Assembly: GCA_016234555.1 (NCBI GenBank)
Contig: JACRBJ010000068.1
Coordinates: forward strand, 1-64,000
DNA from: Chloroflexota bacterium
GTDB lineage: Bacteria > Chloroflexota > Anaerolineae > Anaerolineales > Villigracilaceae
Length of the DNA: 64,000 nucleotides
Direction of reading: 5' to 3'
A model generated the notes under the pieces. The model ran no database searches. It saw only the letters and a list, made by a program, of their open reading frames with translations, and was not told where the DNA came from. Shown piece after piece: positions 42,610 to 50,972 of this stretch (position 1 is its first letter; each line of letters begins with the position of its first letter). A program made the position numbers and the translations under genes.

Positions 42610-43719
42610 TTGCAATCATCCATTTCAAGCGTAAAAAATCCTGAAAATTTGAAAATCCTTATCTTTGGCGCGGGCGCCATCGGGACGTATTTTGGCGGGT
42701 CGCTTGCCCTTGCCGGTCATCATGTTGTTTTTGTCGAACAGCCGAAGATGGTTGCCGAACTGCGCGAGCGCGGATTGCGGCTCGACCTGACGGTTGACGA
42801 AAGAAGGAAGACGCGCGAAGCGTTTGTCATCGAGCCGCGTTCCTTCATGATCGAGCCGTCGCTGGAGGAAGCCCTAAAGTTCGGTCCCTTCGACGTGGCG
42901 CTCTTCGCCTTGAAATCCTTCGACACCCAAGCCTTCCTCGAGAGGATGAAGCCCTTTGCGGACACGCGGAGCGTGCCGCCCATCCTGTGCCTCTCGAACG
43001 GTGTGGAAAACGAACAGGCGATTGCCCGCGCCCTCGGAGCGGACAACGTCATTTACGGAACCGTGACCACGGCGGTTGGACGGCGCGGCGCGGGAGACAT
43101 CATCCTCGAAAAACTGCGCGGCGTGGGCGTTGCGGCGGGACATCCCCTCTCGGAAAAGCTTGCCGCCGCGCTGGACGCCGCCTACCTCAACTGCCACCTC
43201 TATCCCGACGCGCACAGCATGAAATGGTCGAAGATGCTGACCAACCTCGTCTCCAACCCAACCTCGGCGATTTTGAACATGTCTGCGGCGGAAGTCTTTG
43301 CAAACAGAAAATTATACAAACTCGAAATCGACATGTTGAAGGAATGTCTTGACGTGATGAAGGCGCAAAAGCTGGAAGCCGTGGATTTGCCGGGCACGCC
43401 CGTCAAACTGCTGGCTCTCGCCACAAAACTGCCGCTTTGGCTCTCCAAGCCGTTCCTCTCCCGCGCGGCTGGCAGCGGACGTGGCGGGAAGATGCCCTCC
43501 TTCCACATCGACCTGTATTCCGGGCGCGGCAAAAGCGAGGTGGAATATTTGCACGGTGCGGTCGTGCGCGAAGGGAAAAAGCGCAACATCCCCACGCCCG
43601 TCAACGAACTGCTCACGACCACACTTCTGGCTTTGACGAACGGCGAAATTCCGCTGGATGAGTATGCCGGTCAGCCGGAGAAACTATTGTCACAGGTCAA
43701 AAATCAAAAGTCGGTTTGA
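42610..43719 (+). CDS. Ketopantoate reductase-like protein (ApbA/PanE family)
   Basis: A 369-residue NADPH-dependent reductase. The Rossmann motif is ILIFGAGAIGTYFGGSLALAG, and 'KWSKMLTNLVSNPTSAILNMSA' is the family signature containing the catalytic Lys. I place the start at a TTG (42610) because GAGG sits 5 nt upstream and no in-frame ATG precedes the Rossmann motif. At 369 residues it is longer than E. coli PanE (303), with the extra length at the C-terminus. Other pantothenate genes are absent nearby, so another keto-acid substrate is possible. Confidence 0.85.
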   Translation: MQSSISSVKNPENLKILIFGAGAIGTYFGGSLALAGHHVVFVEQPKMVAELRERGLRLDLTVDERRKTREAFVIEPRSFMIEPSLEEALKFGPFDVALFALKSFDTQAFLERMKPFADTRSVPPILCLSNGVENEQAIARALGADNVIYGTVTTAVGRRGAGDIILEKLRGVGVAAGHPLSEKLAAALDAAYLNCHLYPDAHSMKWSKMLTNLVSNPTSAILNMSAAEVFANRKLYKLEIDMLKECLDVMKAQKLEAVDLPGTPVKLLALATKLPLWLSKPFLSRAAGSGRGGKMPSFHIDLYSGRGKSEVEYLHGAVVREGKKRNIPTPVNELLTTTLLALTNGEIPLDEYAGQPEKLLSQVKNQKSV

Positions 43720-43745
43720 CCTGTGACCTTTGACTTTTGACAGAG
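43689..43745. repeat. Heptamer word array at the panE-like/kinase junction
   Basis: The sequence reads as 7-nt words GTCACAG, GTCAAAA, ATCAAAA, GTC, an offset, then GACCTGT, GACCTTT, GACTTTT, GACAGAG. The last set is the reverse complement of the first. It gives two interleaved perfect inverted repeats: 13 bp (43689-43701 with 43715-43727) and 9 bp (43704-43712 with 43732-43740). It overlaps the stop codon of the upstream gene. Confidence 0.6.
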
Positions 43746-43753
43746 AACACAGC

Positions 43754-45448
43754 ATGGTCATAAAAATCATCCAACCCAGCCAACTGGTCGAACTTCATCT
43801 CCCCGATGGGCGCGCGCTGTCGGGTCCGCGCGGGACGCAGGTGGGGGAATTCTTCAAACAGGTGAAGGATGATTTTTCTGCGCCAATCGTCGCCGCGATC
43901 ATCAACAACGAGCTGCACGAGTTGACCTATCCCATCGACTTCGAAGCGACAGCCGAACCCGTCACCATGGATACCGCTGACGGCGCGCGCATCTACCGCC
44001 GTTCGCTTGTCTTTTTGCTCGAACTTGCATTTACCGACCTGTTCCCAAAATCCAAACTCACCATCGACCACTCCGTCTCGTCCGGTGGTTTCTATTGCCA
44101 GGTCACAGGACGCGGGGAGCTTTTCACTGGCGAGCTTGGCGAACTAAAAGACCACATGCAAAAACTGGTGGAGGAGGACTGGCTCTTCGAGCGGAAGCAG
44201 ATTCCCATTCAGGATGCCATTGAATATTTCCGCAGGCTGGGTTACGATGACAAGGTTCGCCTGTTCTCCCATCGTCAAAAGACATACCTCACCGTTTACA
44301 GTCTCGGTCAATACATGGATTATCTGCACGGCTACATGGTTCCGTCCACGGGATATTTGCGCTGGTTCGACCTCAAACCCACCAAAGGCGGATTCACGCT
44401 CCAGTTCCCGCGCCGCCACGCGCCCACGCAACTCGAACCGATGGGCGATTACCCGAAGCTGTTGAACACCTTCCGTCAATACGGCGACTGGCTGAAACGT
44501 CTCGACATCGACAACGTTGGTGCGCTCAATGACGCCATCAAGTCGGGACGCGCCGATGAGATCGTGCTTGTGTCCGAGGCGCTTCACGAACAGCACATCG
44601 CCGACATCGCCCAGCAGATCGTCCAGAAAAACTCGCGCATCATTCTCATCGCGGGTCCGTCCTCTTCGGGCAAGACCACCTCGTCGCGCCGCCTTGCCAT
44701 CCAACTGCTTGCGCGCGGCATCTCGCCCTTCCCGCTCGAACTCGACAATTATTTCGTCAACCGCGACAAGACCCCGATTGACGAAAGCGGCAAGCCAGAC
44801 TTCGAGCGGCTCGAAACCCTCGACCTTGTCCGCATCGAAGAGGACATCGAAAAACTCCTCGCGGGAGAAAAGGTCCAGTTACCGCGATTTAACTTCAAGG
44901 CGGGGATGAGGGAGGTGGGCGACGTGATTCAGTTGAAGGACGGTCAGCCACTCATCCTCGAAGGGATTCACGGACTCAACCCGAAGCTGATTGCAGACCG
45001 TTGGGCTGGTTCCGCCTTTCGGGTTTACGTCTCCGCCCTGACCCAGCTCAACCTTGACCGCCACAACCGCGTCTCGACAACCGACACCCGCCTCATCCGC
45101 CGCATTGTGCGCGACGCCCGCGAGCGCGGATATTCCGCCACGCAAACTATCGGCGTCTGGGAATCCGTCCGGCGCGGCGAAAAGCGGCATATCTTCCCCT
45201 ACCAGGAAAACGCCGACGTGATGTTCAACTCCGCGCTGGTGTATGAACTTGCCGCCCTCAAACCGCTGGCAGAACCGCTCCTGCGCCAGGTGCAGCACCG
45301 TTCCCCCGAATTCATCGAAGCCCGCCGCCTGCTTGCCTTCCTCGACTGGTTCCTGCCACTGGACGCCAGCCTGATCCCCGCCAATTCCATCGTGCGCGAA
45401 TTCCTCGGCGGCTCCAGCCTGAAGGATTTCAAAATCTGGCGAGGATGA
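43754..45448 (+). CDS. Nucleoside kinase with ThrRS-like N-terminal domains
   Basis: A 564-residue protein. Residues about 1-75 form a TGS-type domain (VELHLPDGRALSGPRGTQVGEF), about 75-250 a ThrRS second-additional-domain-like region ('DHSVSSGGFYCQV'), and about 295-500 a uridine-kinase-type P-loop domain (IAGPSSSGKTTSSRRL, LELDNYFVNRDKTP, PLILEGIHGLN). The architecture is known from nucleoside kinases in Thermotogae and Firmicutes; phosphorylation of uridine/cytidine is expected. Start at MVIKII (43754). It may fall under the tandem promoter of the panE-like gene. Confidence 0.87.
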   Translation: MVIKIIQPSQLVELHLPDGRALSGPRGTQVGEFFKQVKDDFSAPIVAAIINNELHELTYPIDFEATAEPVTMDTADGARIYRRSLVFLLELAFTDLFPKSKLTIDHSVSSGGFYCQVTGRGELFTGELGELKDHMQKLVEEDWLFERKQIPIQDAIEYFRRLGYDDKVRLFSHRQKTYLTVYSLGQYMDYLHGYMVPSTGYLRWFDLKPTKGGFTLQFPRRHAPTQLEPMGDYPKLLNTFRQYGDWLKRLDIDNVGALNDAIKSGRADEIVLVSEALHEQHIADIAQQIVQKNSRIILIAGPSSSGKTTSSRRLAIQLLARGISPFPLELDNYFVNRDKTPIDESGKPDFERLETLDLVRIEEDIEKLLAGEKVQLPRFNFKAGMREVGDVIQLKDGQPLILEGIHGLNPKLIADRWAGSAFRVYVSALTQLNLDRHNRVSTTDTRLIRRIVRDARERGYSATQTIGVWESVRRGEKRHIFPYQENADVMFNSALVYELAALKPLAEPLLRQVQHRSPEFIEARRLLAFLDWFLPLDASLIPANSIVREFLGGSSLKDFKIWRG

Positions 45449-45457
45449 CAAAGAAAT

Positions 45458-45500
45458 GAGTAACGAGTGATGAGTAACTCGTTACTTGTTACTCGTTACT
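45458..45500. repeat. Heptamer word array at the kinase/xseA junction
   Basis: It consists of six consecutive 7-nt words: GAGTAAC, GAGTGAT, GAGTAAC, TCGTTAC, TTGTTAC, TCGTTAC. The second three are the reverse complement of the first three (offset), giving a 10-bp perfect outer stem (45459-45468/45491-45500). It lies only 10 nt after the kinase stop codon and 8 nt before the xseA ATG. Confidence 0.65.
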
Positions 45501-45507
45501 TTTTCCC

Positions 45508-46713
45508 ATGCAACCATCCCTTTTCTCATCCCTTCACCTTACCGTCTCCCAAATCACCTTCCACATCCGCAAGCAGTTGGAGAACGACCCGACCTTGCAG
45601 GATGTCTGGGTGGAGGGAGAAATTTCCAACTTGTCGCGACCCGCTTCGGGACATATCTATTTCACGCTCAAAGACAAGAATGCCTCGTTGCGCTGTGTGA
45701 TGTGGAAAACCGACGCCGCCCGCCTGCGACTCAACCTTCGCGATGGCATGGCTGTCGAGGCGCATGGGAAGATTGCCGTCTACGAGCCGCAGGGACAATA
45801 TCAACTGGTTGCCAACATCATCCAGCCAAAGGGCGAAGGCGCGCTGTACCAGGAATTTCTGCGGCTGAAATCCATGCTCGAAGCCGAGGGGCTTTTCGAC
45901 CCCGAGCGCAAGCGTCCCATCCCTGAACTGCCGCGCGTGATCGGCATTGTCACCTCTGCCACGGGAGCCGCGTTGCGCGATATGCTCAACACCCTCCGCC
46001 GGCGCCTGCCGCTTGCGAAAGTTATTCTTGCGCCGTCGCCTGTGCAGGGTGTGGAAGCTCCGCCCGCGCTGGTTAACGCGCTTTCCTCGCTCAACGAACA
46101 AAAACCCGATGTCATTTTGCTTGCGCGTGGCGGCGGCTCGATTGAAGACCTGTGGGCGTTCAACGACGAGCGGGTCGTGCGTGCTGTTGCGGGTTCAACC
46201 GTGCCAGTTATCTGTGGCGTGGGACACGAAACCGACTTCACCCTCTGCGACTTTGCCGCCGACCTCCGCGCCCCGACCCCGACCGCGGCGGCTGAACTTG
46301 CCGCCCAGGTCACTCTTGAGGATTTGCAAACTCAACTCGGATATTATTCCTCCCGCATCACGGACTCAATCTCAAGCCTGCTCGCTGACCATCGAGCTTT
46401 GGTTTCCTCCTTGGCTTCCCGCCTGAAATACGTCTCCCCCGAACGGCGCATCCAATCCGAATATCAGCGTCTCGACGAGCTTTCCCGCCGCGCATTTTCC
46501 GCGTTGAATCACCGCATCCAATTGCAATCCCGCCTCGTAGATGGAATGTCCAAACGCCTGTTGTCCCTCAATCCCGAAGCAGTGCTCGCGCGCGGATACG
46601 CCATCGTCACCCGCAAGGAGGATGACGTGGTGGTTTCCTCGGTGAAGCATGCGCGAGGCGGGATGAAAGTCCGCGTCAGCGATGGCGAGTTTGACGTGAC
46701 GCGGGACGCGTAA
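45508..46713 (+). CDS. xseA: Exodeoxyribonuclease VII large subunit
   Basis: A 401-residue subunit. An OB-fold (about 10-110; WVEGEISNLSRPASGHIYFTLKD) precedes the nuclease domain with IGIVTSATGAALRDM, RGGGSIEDLWAFNDE, VPVICGVGHETDFTLCDFAAD and LRAPTPTAAAE. Exo VII trims single-stranded DNA in repair. It is slightly shorter than the E. coli form (456) because of a shorter coiled-coil region. No Shine-Dalgarno is seen before the ATG. xseB follows after 79 nt. Confidence 0.95.
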   Translation: MQPSLFSSLHLTVSQITFHIRKQLENDPTLQDVWVEGEISNLSRPASGHIYFTLKDKNASLRCVMWKTDAARLRLNLRDGMAVEAHGKIAVYEPQGQYQLVANIIQPKGEGALYQEFLRLKSMLEAEGLFDPERKRPIPELPRVIGIVTSATGAALRDMLNTLRRRLPLAKVILAPSPVQGVEAPPALVNALSSLNEQKPDVILLARGGGSIEDLWAFNDERVVRAVAGSTVPVICGVGHETDFTLCDFAADLRAPTPTAAAELAAQVTLEDLQTQLGYYSSRITDSISSLLADHRALVSSLASRLKYVSPERRIQSEYQRLDELSRRAFSALNHRIQLQSRLVDGMSKRLLSLNPEAVLARGYAIVTRKEDDVVVSSVKHARGGMKVRVSDGEFDVTRDA

Positions 46714-46792
46714 TATCCTCCATTTGGGTATGTGCAAAACCATCCCGATGTTCTAAAATAGGCGGCGCTCATCCTTTTGAATTGGAGTTCCC

Positions 46793-47044
46793 ATGCCAAA
46801 GGCATCACAAAAAAAATCCGAAAAACCAATTGAAGAATTATCCTACGAGGAGGCGTTGACCGAACTCGAAGGCATCGTTGAATCCCTGGAAGGGGAGCAG
46901 AGTCCGCTCGAAGATTCGATGAAACTTTTCGAGCGGGGACAGGCTTTGGTCGCGCGTTGCGGTTCCCTGCTTGAGTCTGCCCAACTCAAAGTCCAGAAAC
47001 TGGTTGGGGACGTCCCCGTCCCCTTCGAGGATGAATCCGAATGA
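46793..47044 (+). CDS. xseB: Exodeoxyribonuclease VII small subunit
   Basis: An 83-residue helical subunit with the family pattern 'LSYEEALTELEGIVESLEGEQSPLEDSMKLFERGQALV'. It pairs with XseA. GGAG lies 6 nt before the ATG, and a TAAAAT box (46753-46758) may provide a local promoter. Its stop overlaps the next gene by 4 nt. Confidence 0.95.
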   Translation: MPKASQKKSEKPIEELSYEEALTELEGIVESLEGEQSPLEDSMKLFERGQALVARCGSLLESAQLKVQKLVGDVPVPFEDESE

Positions 47045-47493
47045 ACCTGCTGGCAATTTTACAAAACAAGGTTCTGATTGCGGTGTTGTCTGCCTGGCTG
47101 CTGGCGCAGATATTGAAAATTCCCACCGAATATCTGAAATCGCGCCGTTGGCTGTGGGCGATGTTCTTTGCCCCCGGCGGAATGCCGTCATCCCATTCAG
47201 CCCTCTTTGTGGCGGGAGCGCTTTCTGTGGGACTTTACTACGGCTTTGACGACCCGCTCTTTGGCATTGCCGTCGCCATTACGATGATCGTCGCTTATGA
47301 CGCTTCGGGAGTCCGCAGGCAGGCGGGGATGCACGCCGAACGCATCAACCTGCTTTTCGAGGAGTTGTTACAGGGACACATGTGGGATGAAAACGAATTG
47401 AAGGAAGTCATCGGGCACACCCCGCTCGAAGTGGTTGGCGGAATCCTGTTGGGGATTTTTGTCGCCATCACGCAATGGATCATCTGGCCCTGA
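47041..47493 (+). CDS. Divergent PAP2-family membrane protein
   Basis: A 150-residue integral membrane protein of the divergent PAP2 (DUF212) family: 'LLAQILKIPTEYLKSRRWLWAMFFAPGGMPSSHSALFVAG' with the family PSSHS motif, and 'AYDASGVRRQAGMHAERINLL'. It starts by ATGA overlap with xseB. The phosphatase substrate is unknown, and its operon with exonuclease VII may be incidental. A terminator follows immediately. Confidence 0.92.
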   Translation: MNLLAILQNKVLIAVLSAWLLAQILKIPTEYLKSRRWLWAMFFAPGGMPSSHSALFVAGALSVGLYYGFDDPLFGIAVAITMIVAYDASGVRRQAGMHAERINLLFEELLQGHMWDENELKEVIGHTPLEVVGGILLGIFVAITQWIIWP

Positions 47494-47499
47494 AAAAGC

Positions 47500-47536
47500 A
47501 GACTTCCGAACTCTTCACGAATTCGGAAGTCTTTTT
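47500..47536. terminator. Bidirectional rho-independent terminator
   Basis: The stem AGACTTCCGAA (47500-47510)/TTCGGAAGTCT (47522-47532) has A and T tracts on both sides, between the PAP2-like gene and the convergent murJ. It overlaps the last codons of murJ. Confidence 0.8.
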
Positions 47537-49113
47537 GTAATCCTTCTCAAAACCCCATTTACCAAATACTGCAATTCAGGCACGCGTAGAATCCATAGCA
47601 CGGCAAAATACACGCCGCCGCCGATTACCACGCCCGCGGGGACGAGAATCCACGCGCTGAAATTTTGACCGAGATTCAGCCAGCCGTAAATCAACGCCGA
47701 CATGGCAATTGTCGCCGCCGCAGAGGGGATTGCTCCGCGTAAGATGTGTTTTCCTTCGATCCCATTCAACCGCTTTCGCATCACGATGAACAGGGTGACC
47801 GCTTCGAGCGCGGTTGCCAGTGAATTTGCCAGCGCCAGCCCGCCGTGGGGCATCCAGCCGATAAATTCAAAAAGTTTGATGAACGCGAGACTGAAAACCA
47901 CGTTCAGTCCCATCGCAATCGTGCCGATGACCACGGGGGTCTTCGTGTCGTGCTGTGCATAAAATGCGCGGGTCAAAATCTCCATGATGGAATGCCCGAT
48001 CATGCCCGCCGCATACCAGAGCAAAGCCCAGGCGACGATTTGCACCGCGCGCTCGTCGAATTCGCCACGCTGGTAGAGGAGCGAGATCAGCGGTTGGCGG
48101 AGCAGGATCAGTCCCACGCTTGCAGGCAAAGCCAGCAGAATCACGGAGCGCAAGGTTGCCGCCAGCGAGGAGCGCATCTCATCCTGTTGACCGAGCGCGT
48201 GCTGCGCCGAAAAGGTCGGCATCACCGCAATCGCCGCGGATTGGGCAATGACCGCCTGCGCCATCAGCATCAGCGAGAAGCCGTAATACAAGCCGCTCAC
48301 GCTGCCGCTGGCCATCTGCGAAGCCAGCCAGGTGTTGACCCAAAAATTCAATTGCACCACCGCCACTCCCAGCAGGCGCGGTCCCATGAGGGTTAGAACC
48401 TGGCGTACGTTGGAGTCGTGTAATCCAAGTGAGAAGTGATCAGTAATCAGTGACCAGTTGGCGATTTTTAGCAATGACGGAATCTGCACAACCAGATATA
48501 GCGCCGCGCCGATGACCACGCCCCAGGCGAGTCCGTAAATTCCCATCGAAGGCGAGAGGACGATTGCGCCGAAAATGATCCCCAGTTGATACAGCGCTGG
48601 CGTCAGCGCGGGCACGAGAAAAATCTGATGCGCGTTGAGGATGCCGACGACCAGTCCGCCAAGCCCAAACAGCACTGCCGCGATGAGTTGAATCCGCAGC
48701 AGGGAAATGGTCAACGAAAAAAGATGCGGGTCGGTGGAAAGTCCCGGAGCCAGCGCGTAGCGGACAACTTGCGGGGCGAACAAAGCCACCAGCAGGGCAA
48801 GCAGGCTGAGGGTCAACGTCACCGCGTTGGCGATGGCGGCGGCAAGCCTCCAGGCTGAGTCCTTTTCATCCCGTGCAAGCAATCCCGTGAAGGTTGGGAT
48901 AAAAGCCGAACCGAGCGCTCCGCCCGCCACCAGCAAAAACAAGGTTTCGCTGACGCGGTTTGCGGCAAAGAATGCGTCGAGTTCGGGAGATGCGCCAAAC
49001 GTTCGCGCCACCACGATGCCGCGCAATAGCCCGATGACTTGTCCCACAAAAATGGCGACCATCACAGTGCCCGTCGCGCGCGCGATCTGTTTGTTTGCGG
49101 TTGATTCTGTCAT
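47515..49113 (-). CDS. murJ: Lipid II flippase MurJ
   Basis: A 532-residue polytopic protein of the MOP superfamily with about 14 helices. 'GVVARTFGASPELDAFFAANRVSETLF' in helix 1-2 and 'GSAFIPTFTGLLARD' are family marks. It moves lipid-linked peptidoglycan precursors across the membrane. It is coupled to the PIG-L gene (stop codon overlap by 1 nt). Residues near 218-230 (VLLKIANWSLITDHFSLGLH) are encoded by a heptamer word array, apparently inserted in frame into a loop. Confidence 0.94.
   Translation of the reverse strand: MTESTANKQIARATGTVMVAIFVGQVIGLLRGIVVARTFGASPELDAFFAANRVSETLFLLVAGGALGSAFIPTFTGLLARDEKDSAWRLAAAIANAVTLTLSLLALLVALFAPQVVRYALAPGLSTDPHLFSLTISLLRIQLIAAVLFGLGGLVVGILNAHQIFLVPALTPALYQLGIIFGAIVLSPSMGIYGLAWGVVIGAALYLVVQIPSLLKIANWSLITDHFSLGLHDSNVRQVLTLMGPRLLGVAVVQLNFWVNTWLASQMASGSVSGLYYGFSLMLMAQAVIAQSAAIAVMPTFSAQHALGQQDEMRSSLAATLRSVILLALPASVGLILLRQPLISLLYQRGEFDERAVQIVAWALLWYAAGMIGHSIMEILTRAFYAQHDTKTPVVIGTIAMGLNVVFSLAFIKLFEFIGWMPHGGLALANSLATALEAVTLFIVMRKRLNGIEGKHILRGAIPSAAATIAMSALIYGWLNLGQNFSAWILVPAGVVIGGGVYFAVLWILRVPELQYLVNGVLRRITKRLPNS
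48429..48463. repeat. Heptamer word array inside murJ
   Basis: It reads as 7-nt words GTGAGAA, GTGATCA, GTAATCA, GTGACCA, GTTGGCG on the + strand. It is in the murJ coding sequence and keeps the frame, since five 7-nt words make 35 nt with neighbouring bases restoring the phase. It is of the same kind as the intergenic arrays nearby. Confidence 0.5.
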
Positions 49114-49841
49114 TACGAGTACTTCACCACGCGGAATTTTTCTTCGTACCGCGGATTTTCATCCGTGCTGTCTTCCGTGCGGCGGGACTTCATGCGCGCG
49201 ATGAGTTTGTCCACGTCGGGAATCTGGGTCTTGTGTTCGAGGATGGCTTTGAGTTTGGTGTCCCAGGTGTCGGTCACGTCCAATGTGACGTTGGGCTGGC
49301 TGGTTAGCGAGCACCAGACTTCCCTGGGCATGTGCGGCTGAAAACCTTCTTTGAGAAGTTCGGGAAAATAAACCAGATTTCCTGCGGCGGGGAAGACGGC
49401 GTCGATCACGATTTGTCCGCAGGCGCGGTGGTCGGGATGGTTGATGCCGTATTGGGCGAACAGGTTTTGCGGGTCGCAGGTGACGAGGATGTCGGGCTTG
49501 TGGCGGCGGATCTCGCGCACTACGTCGCGGCGCAGGTCAAGGCTTGGGACGAGGTATCCATCCGCGAGGTCGAGAAAGTGAACTTCCTTCGCGCCGATAA
49601 CTCTCGCAGCGTTGAGTTGCTCCGTGTGCCGCAGTCCGCATAATTTTTCGGGAGTCATTTCAGGGTGGGTGGCGGGGTTGAATCCCTTGTCGCCGCAGGT
49701 CATGAGGACGTACGTGATTTGATGTCCCGCGCGCGCCCAGCGAGCCAGGGTCGCCCCGCAGAAAAACTCGGGGTCGTCGGGATGGGCTAAAATGACGAGA
49801 ATACTTTTTGGGGAATCCCAGTTTTCAGGTTGGAGGGGCAT
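49113..49841 (-). CDS. PIG-L family deacetylase
   Basis: A 242-residue zinc-dependent N-deacetylase. ILVILAHPDDPEFFCGATLARWARAG contains the AHPDD metal site, and 'INHPDHRACGQIVIDAVF' the third His. Substrates in this family include N-acetylglucosamine-linked lipids and mycothiol precursors; here the substrate is undefined. It is coupled to murJ by a 1-nt overlap. Confidence 0.93.
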   Translation of the reverse strand: MPLQPENWDSPKSILVILAHPDDPEFFCGATLARWARAGHQITYVLMTCGDKGFNPATHPEMTPEKLCGLRHTEQLNAARVIGAKEVHFLDLADGYLVPSLDLRRDVVREIRRHKPDILVTCDPQNLFAQYGINHPDHRACGQIVIDAVFPAAGNLVYFPELLKEGFQPHMPREVWCSLTSQPNVTLDVTDTWDTKLKAILEHKTQIPDVDKLIARMKSRRTEDSTDENPRYEEKFRVVKYS

Positions 49842-49852
49842 GGTTTTACGGA

Positions 49853-49895
49853 TTTCGAATTACGGATTACGAAACTCGTAATCCGTAATTCGAAA
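49853..49895. repeat. Heptamer palindrome between PIG-L and ricT genes
   Basis: A 19-bp perfect inverted repeat (49853-49871/49877-49895) composed of 7-nt words GAATTAC, GGATTAC, GAAACTC, GTAATCC, GTAATTC. It may act as a terminator for the minus-strand ricT gene, whose stop codon is at 49898. Confidence 0.7.
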
Positions 49896-49897
49896 AA

Positions 49898-50875
49898 TTA
49901 TCTTCTCTTTTTCTGCTGTTGCTGCTGCGGCGGCTGTTGTGGCTGTTGTTGTTGCGGCTGTTGCGCCTTTTTGTCACCACAGTCACATTCGCCGCCTTCG
50001 TGACGGTCACACGGCGCCTGCGATTTGCGCTTGAGGGCTTCGAGTTCGTCCCAGGGTTCCACCTCTTCGCGGGAGAAGGTCATCTGCTGCGGACGGTCGG
50101 TACCGCTTTCGATCAGCACGACGATCTTGTCGCTCATTGGCAGCACGTCGATAACTTTCCCTTCGCCCTTGGGCGTGACCACGCGTTTGTTGCGCTTGGG
50201 CAGGGTCTTGCGCGCCTCGACGTATTGCTCGTACTCGTAGATCAGGCAGCAGCGCAGGCGTCCGCACATGCCGGTGATTTCGTTGGGCGTGAGCGAGATG
50301 CCCTGCTCCTTCGCCATCTTGATCGAAATGGGGGAGAAGTCGGTCAGGAACTTGGAGCAGCAACGGGTTTCGATGCCGCAGGCTCCCATGCCGCCGAGGA
50401 ACTTCGCCACGTCGCGCGGACCGATCTGGCGCATCTCGACGTGCGTGTTTTGATACAACTGGCTCATGTCCTTTTTGAGGGATTTAAGGTCTGCCTTTTC
50501 TTCGCTCTCGGTGCTGAAGAGGAATGCGAGGCGCGAGCCGTCGTAGTTGTATTCGGCTGTGACGATCTTGACGTCCCTGAGCTGCAACTCCGCGACGCGG
50601 GCGCGGCAGTTGATCATGGCTTCGGTTTGCTTTGCCTGCCACGACTGCTGGAGCAGCAGGTCGCGGGGGGTGGCTCGCCGTTCGACGGCTTTCCATCCGC
50701 CTTCGGGCTGGGGTGGAGTCTCCTCCAGAATTTGGACAACTTCGCCGAGATGCTTGCCACGGGCTGTGTCCACGATGACGCGGTCACCCTGTTTGACGTC
50801 GGGCAGGGCGGAGCAGTCAAAGTGGTAGATTTTTCCTATCTTTGTGAATCGAACACCGATAATGTTGGTTTGCAT
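49898..50875 (-). CDS. ricT: PSP1-domain protein RicT/YaaT
   Basis: A 325-residue protein. The PSP1 core spans about 1-200 (VGVRFTKIGKIYHFDCS; 'LSPISIKMAKEQGISLTPNEITGMCGRLRCCLIYEYEQYVEARKTLPK' with clustered cysteines). RicT forms a complex that promotes RNase Y action and contains Fe-S clusters in Bacillus. The last 30 residues are almost all Gln/Pro and then Lys/Arg. The ATG follows a leaderless promoter. Confidence 0.9.
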   Translation of the reverse strand: MQTNIIGVRFTKIGKIYHFDCSALPDVKQGDRVIVDTARGKHLGEVVQILEETPPQPEGGWKAVERRATPRDLLLQQSWQAKQTEAMINCRARVAELQLRDVKIVTAEYNYDGSRLAFLFSTESEEKADLKSLKKDMSQLYQNTHVEMRQIGPRDVAKFLGGMGACGIETRCCSKFLTDFSPISIKMAKEQGISLTPNEITGMCGRLRCCLIYEYEQYVEARKTLPKRNKRVVTPKGEGKVIDVLPMSDKIVVLIESGTDRPQQMTFSREEVEPWDELEALKRKSQAPCDRHEGGECDCGDKKAQQPQQQQPQQPPQQQQQKKRR

Positions 50876-50882
50876 GACGACA

Positions 50883-50888
50883 ATTATA
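50883..50888 (-). promoter_or_regulatory. -10 box of a leaderless promoter for ricT
   Basis: TATAAT on the minus strand ends 7 nt before the ATG at 50875. Confidence 0.55.
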
Positions 50889-50972
50889 CCGTAGGGTGGG
50901 GGCGGGAATAGTGTAGATAGGTTGTATCTGTTTTACGCGCGGAGACTTGGCAACTGTGGGTAGGCAAAGTTT

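Noticed and set aside
43689..43745. Simple transcription terminator
   Set aside because: There is no T-run directly after a simple hairpin and the arms are interleaved; a heptamer word array describes it better.
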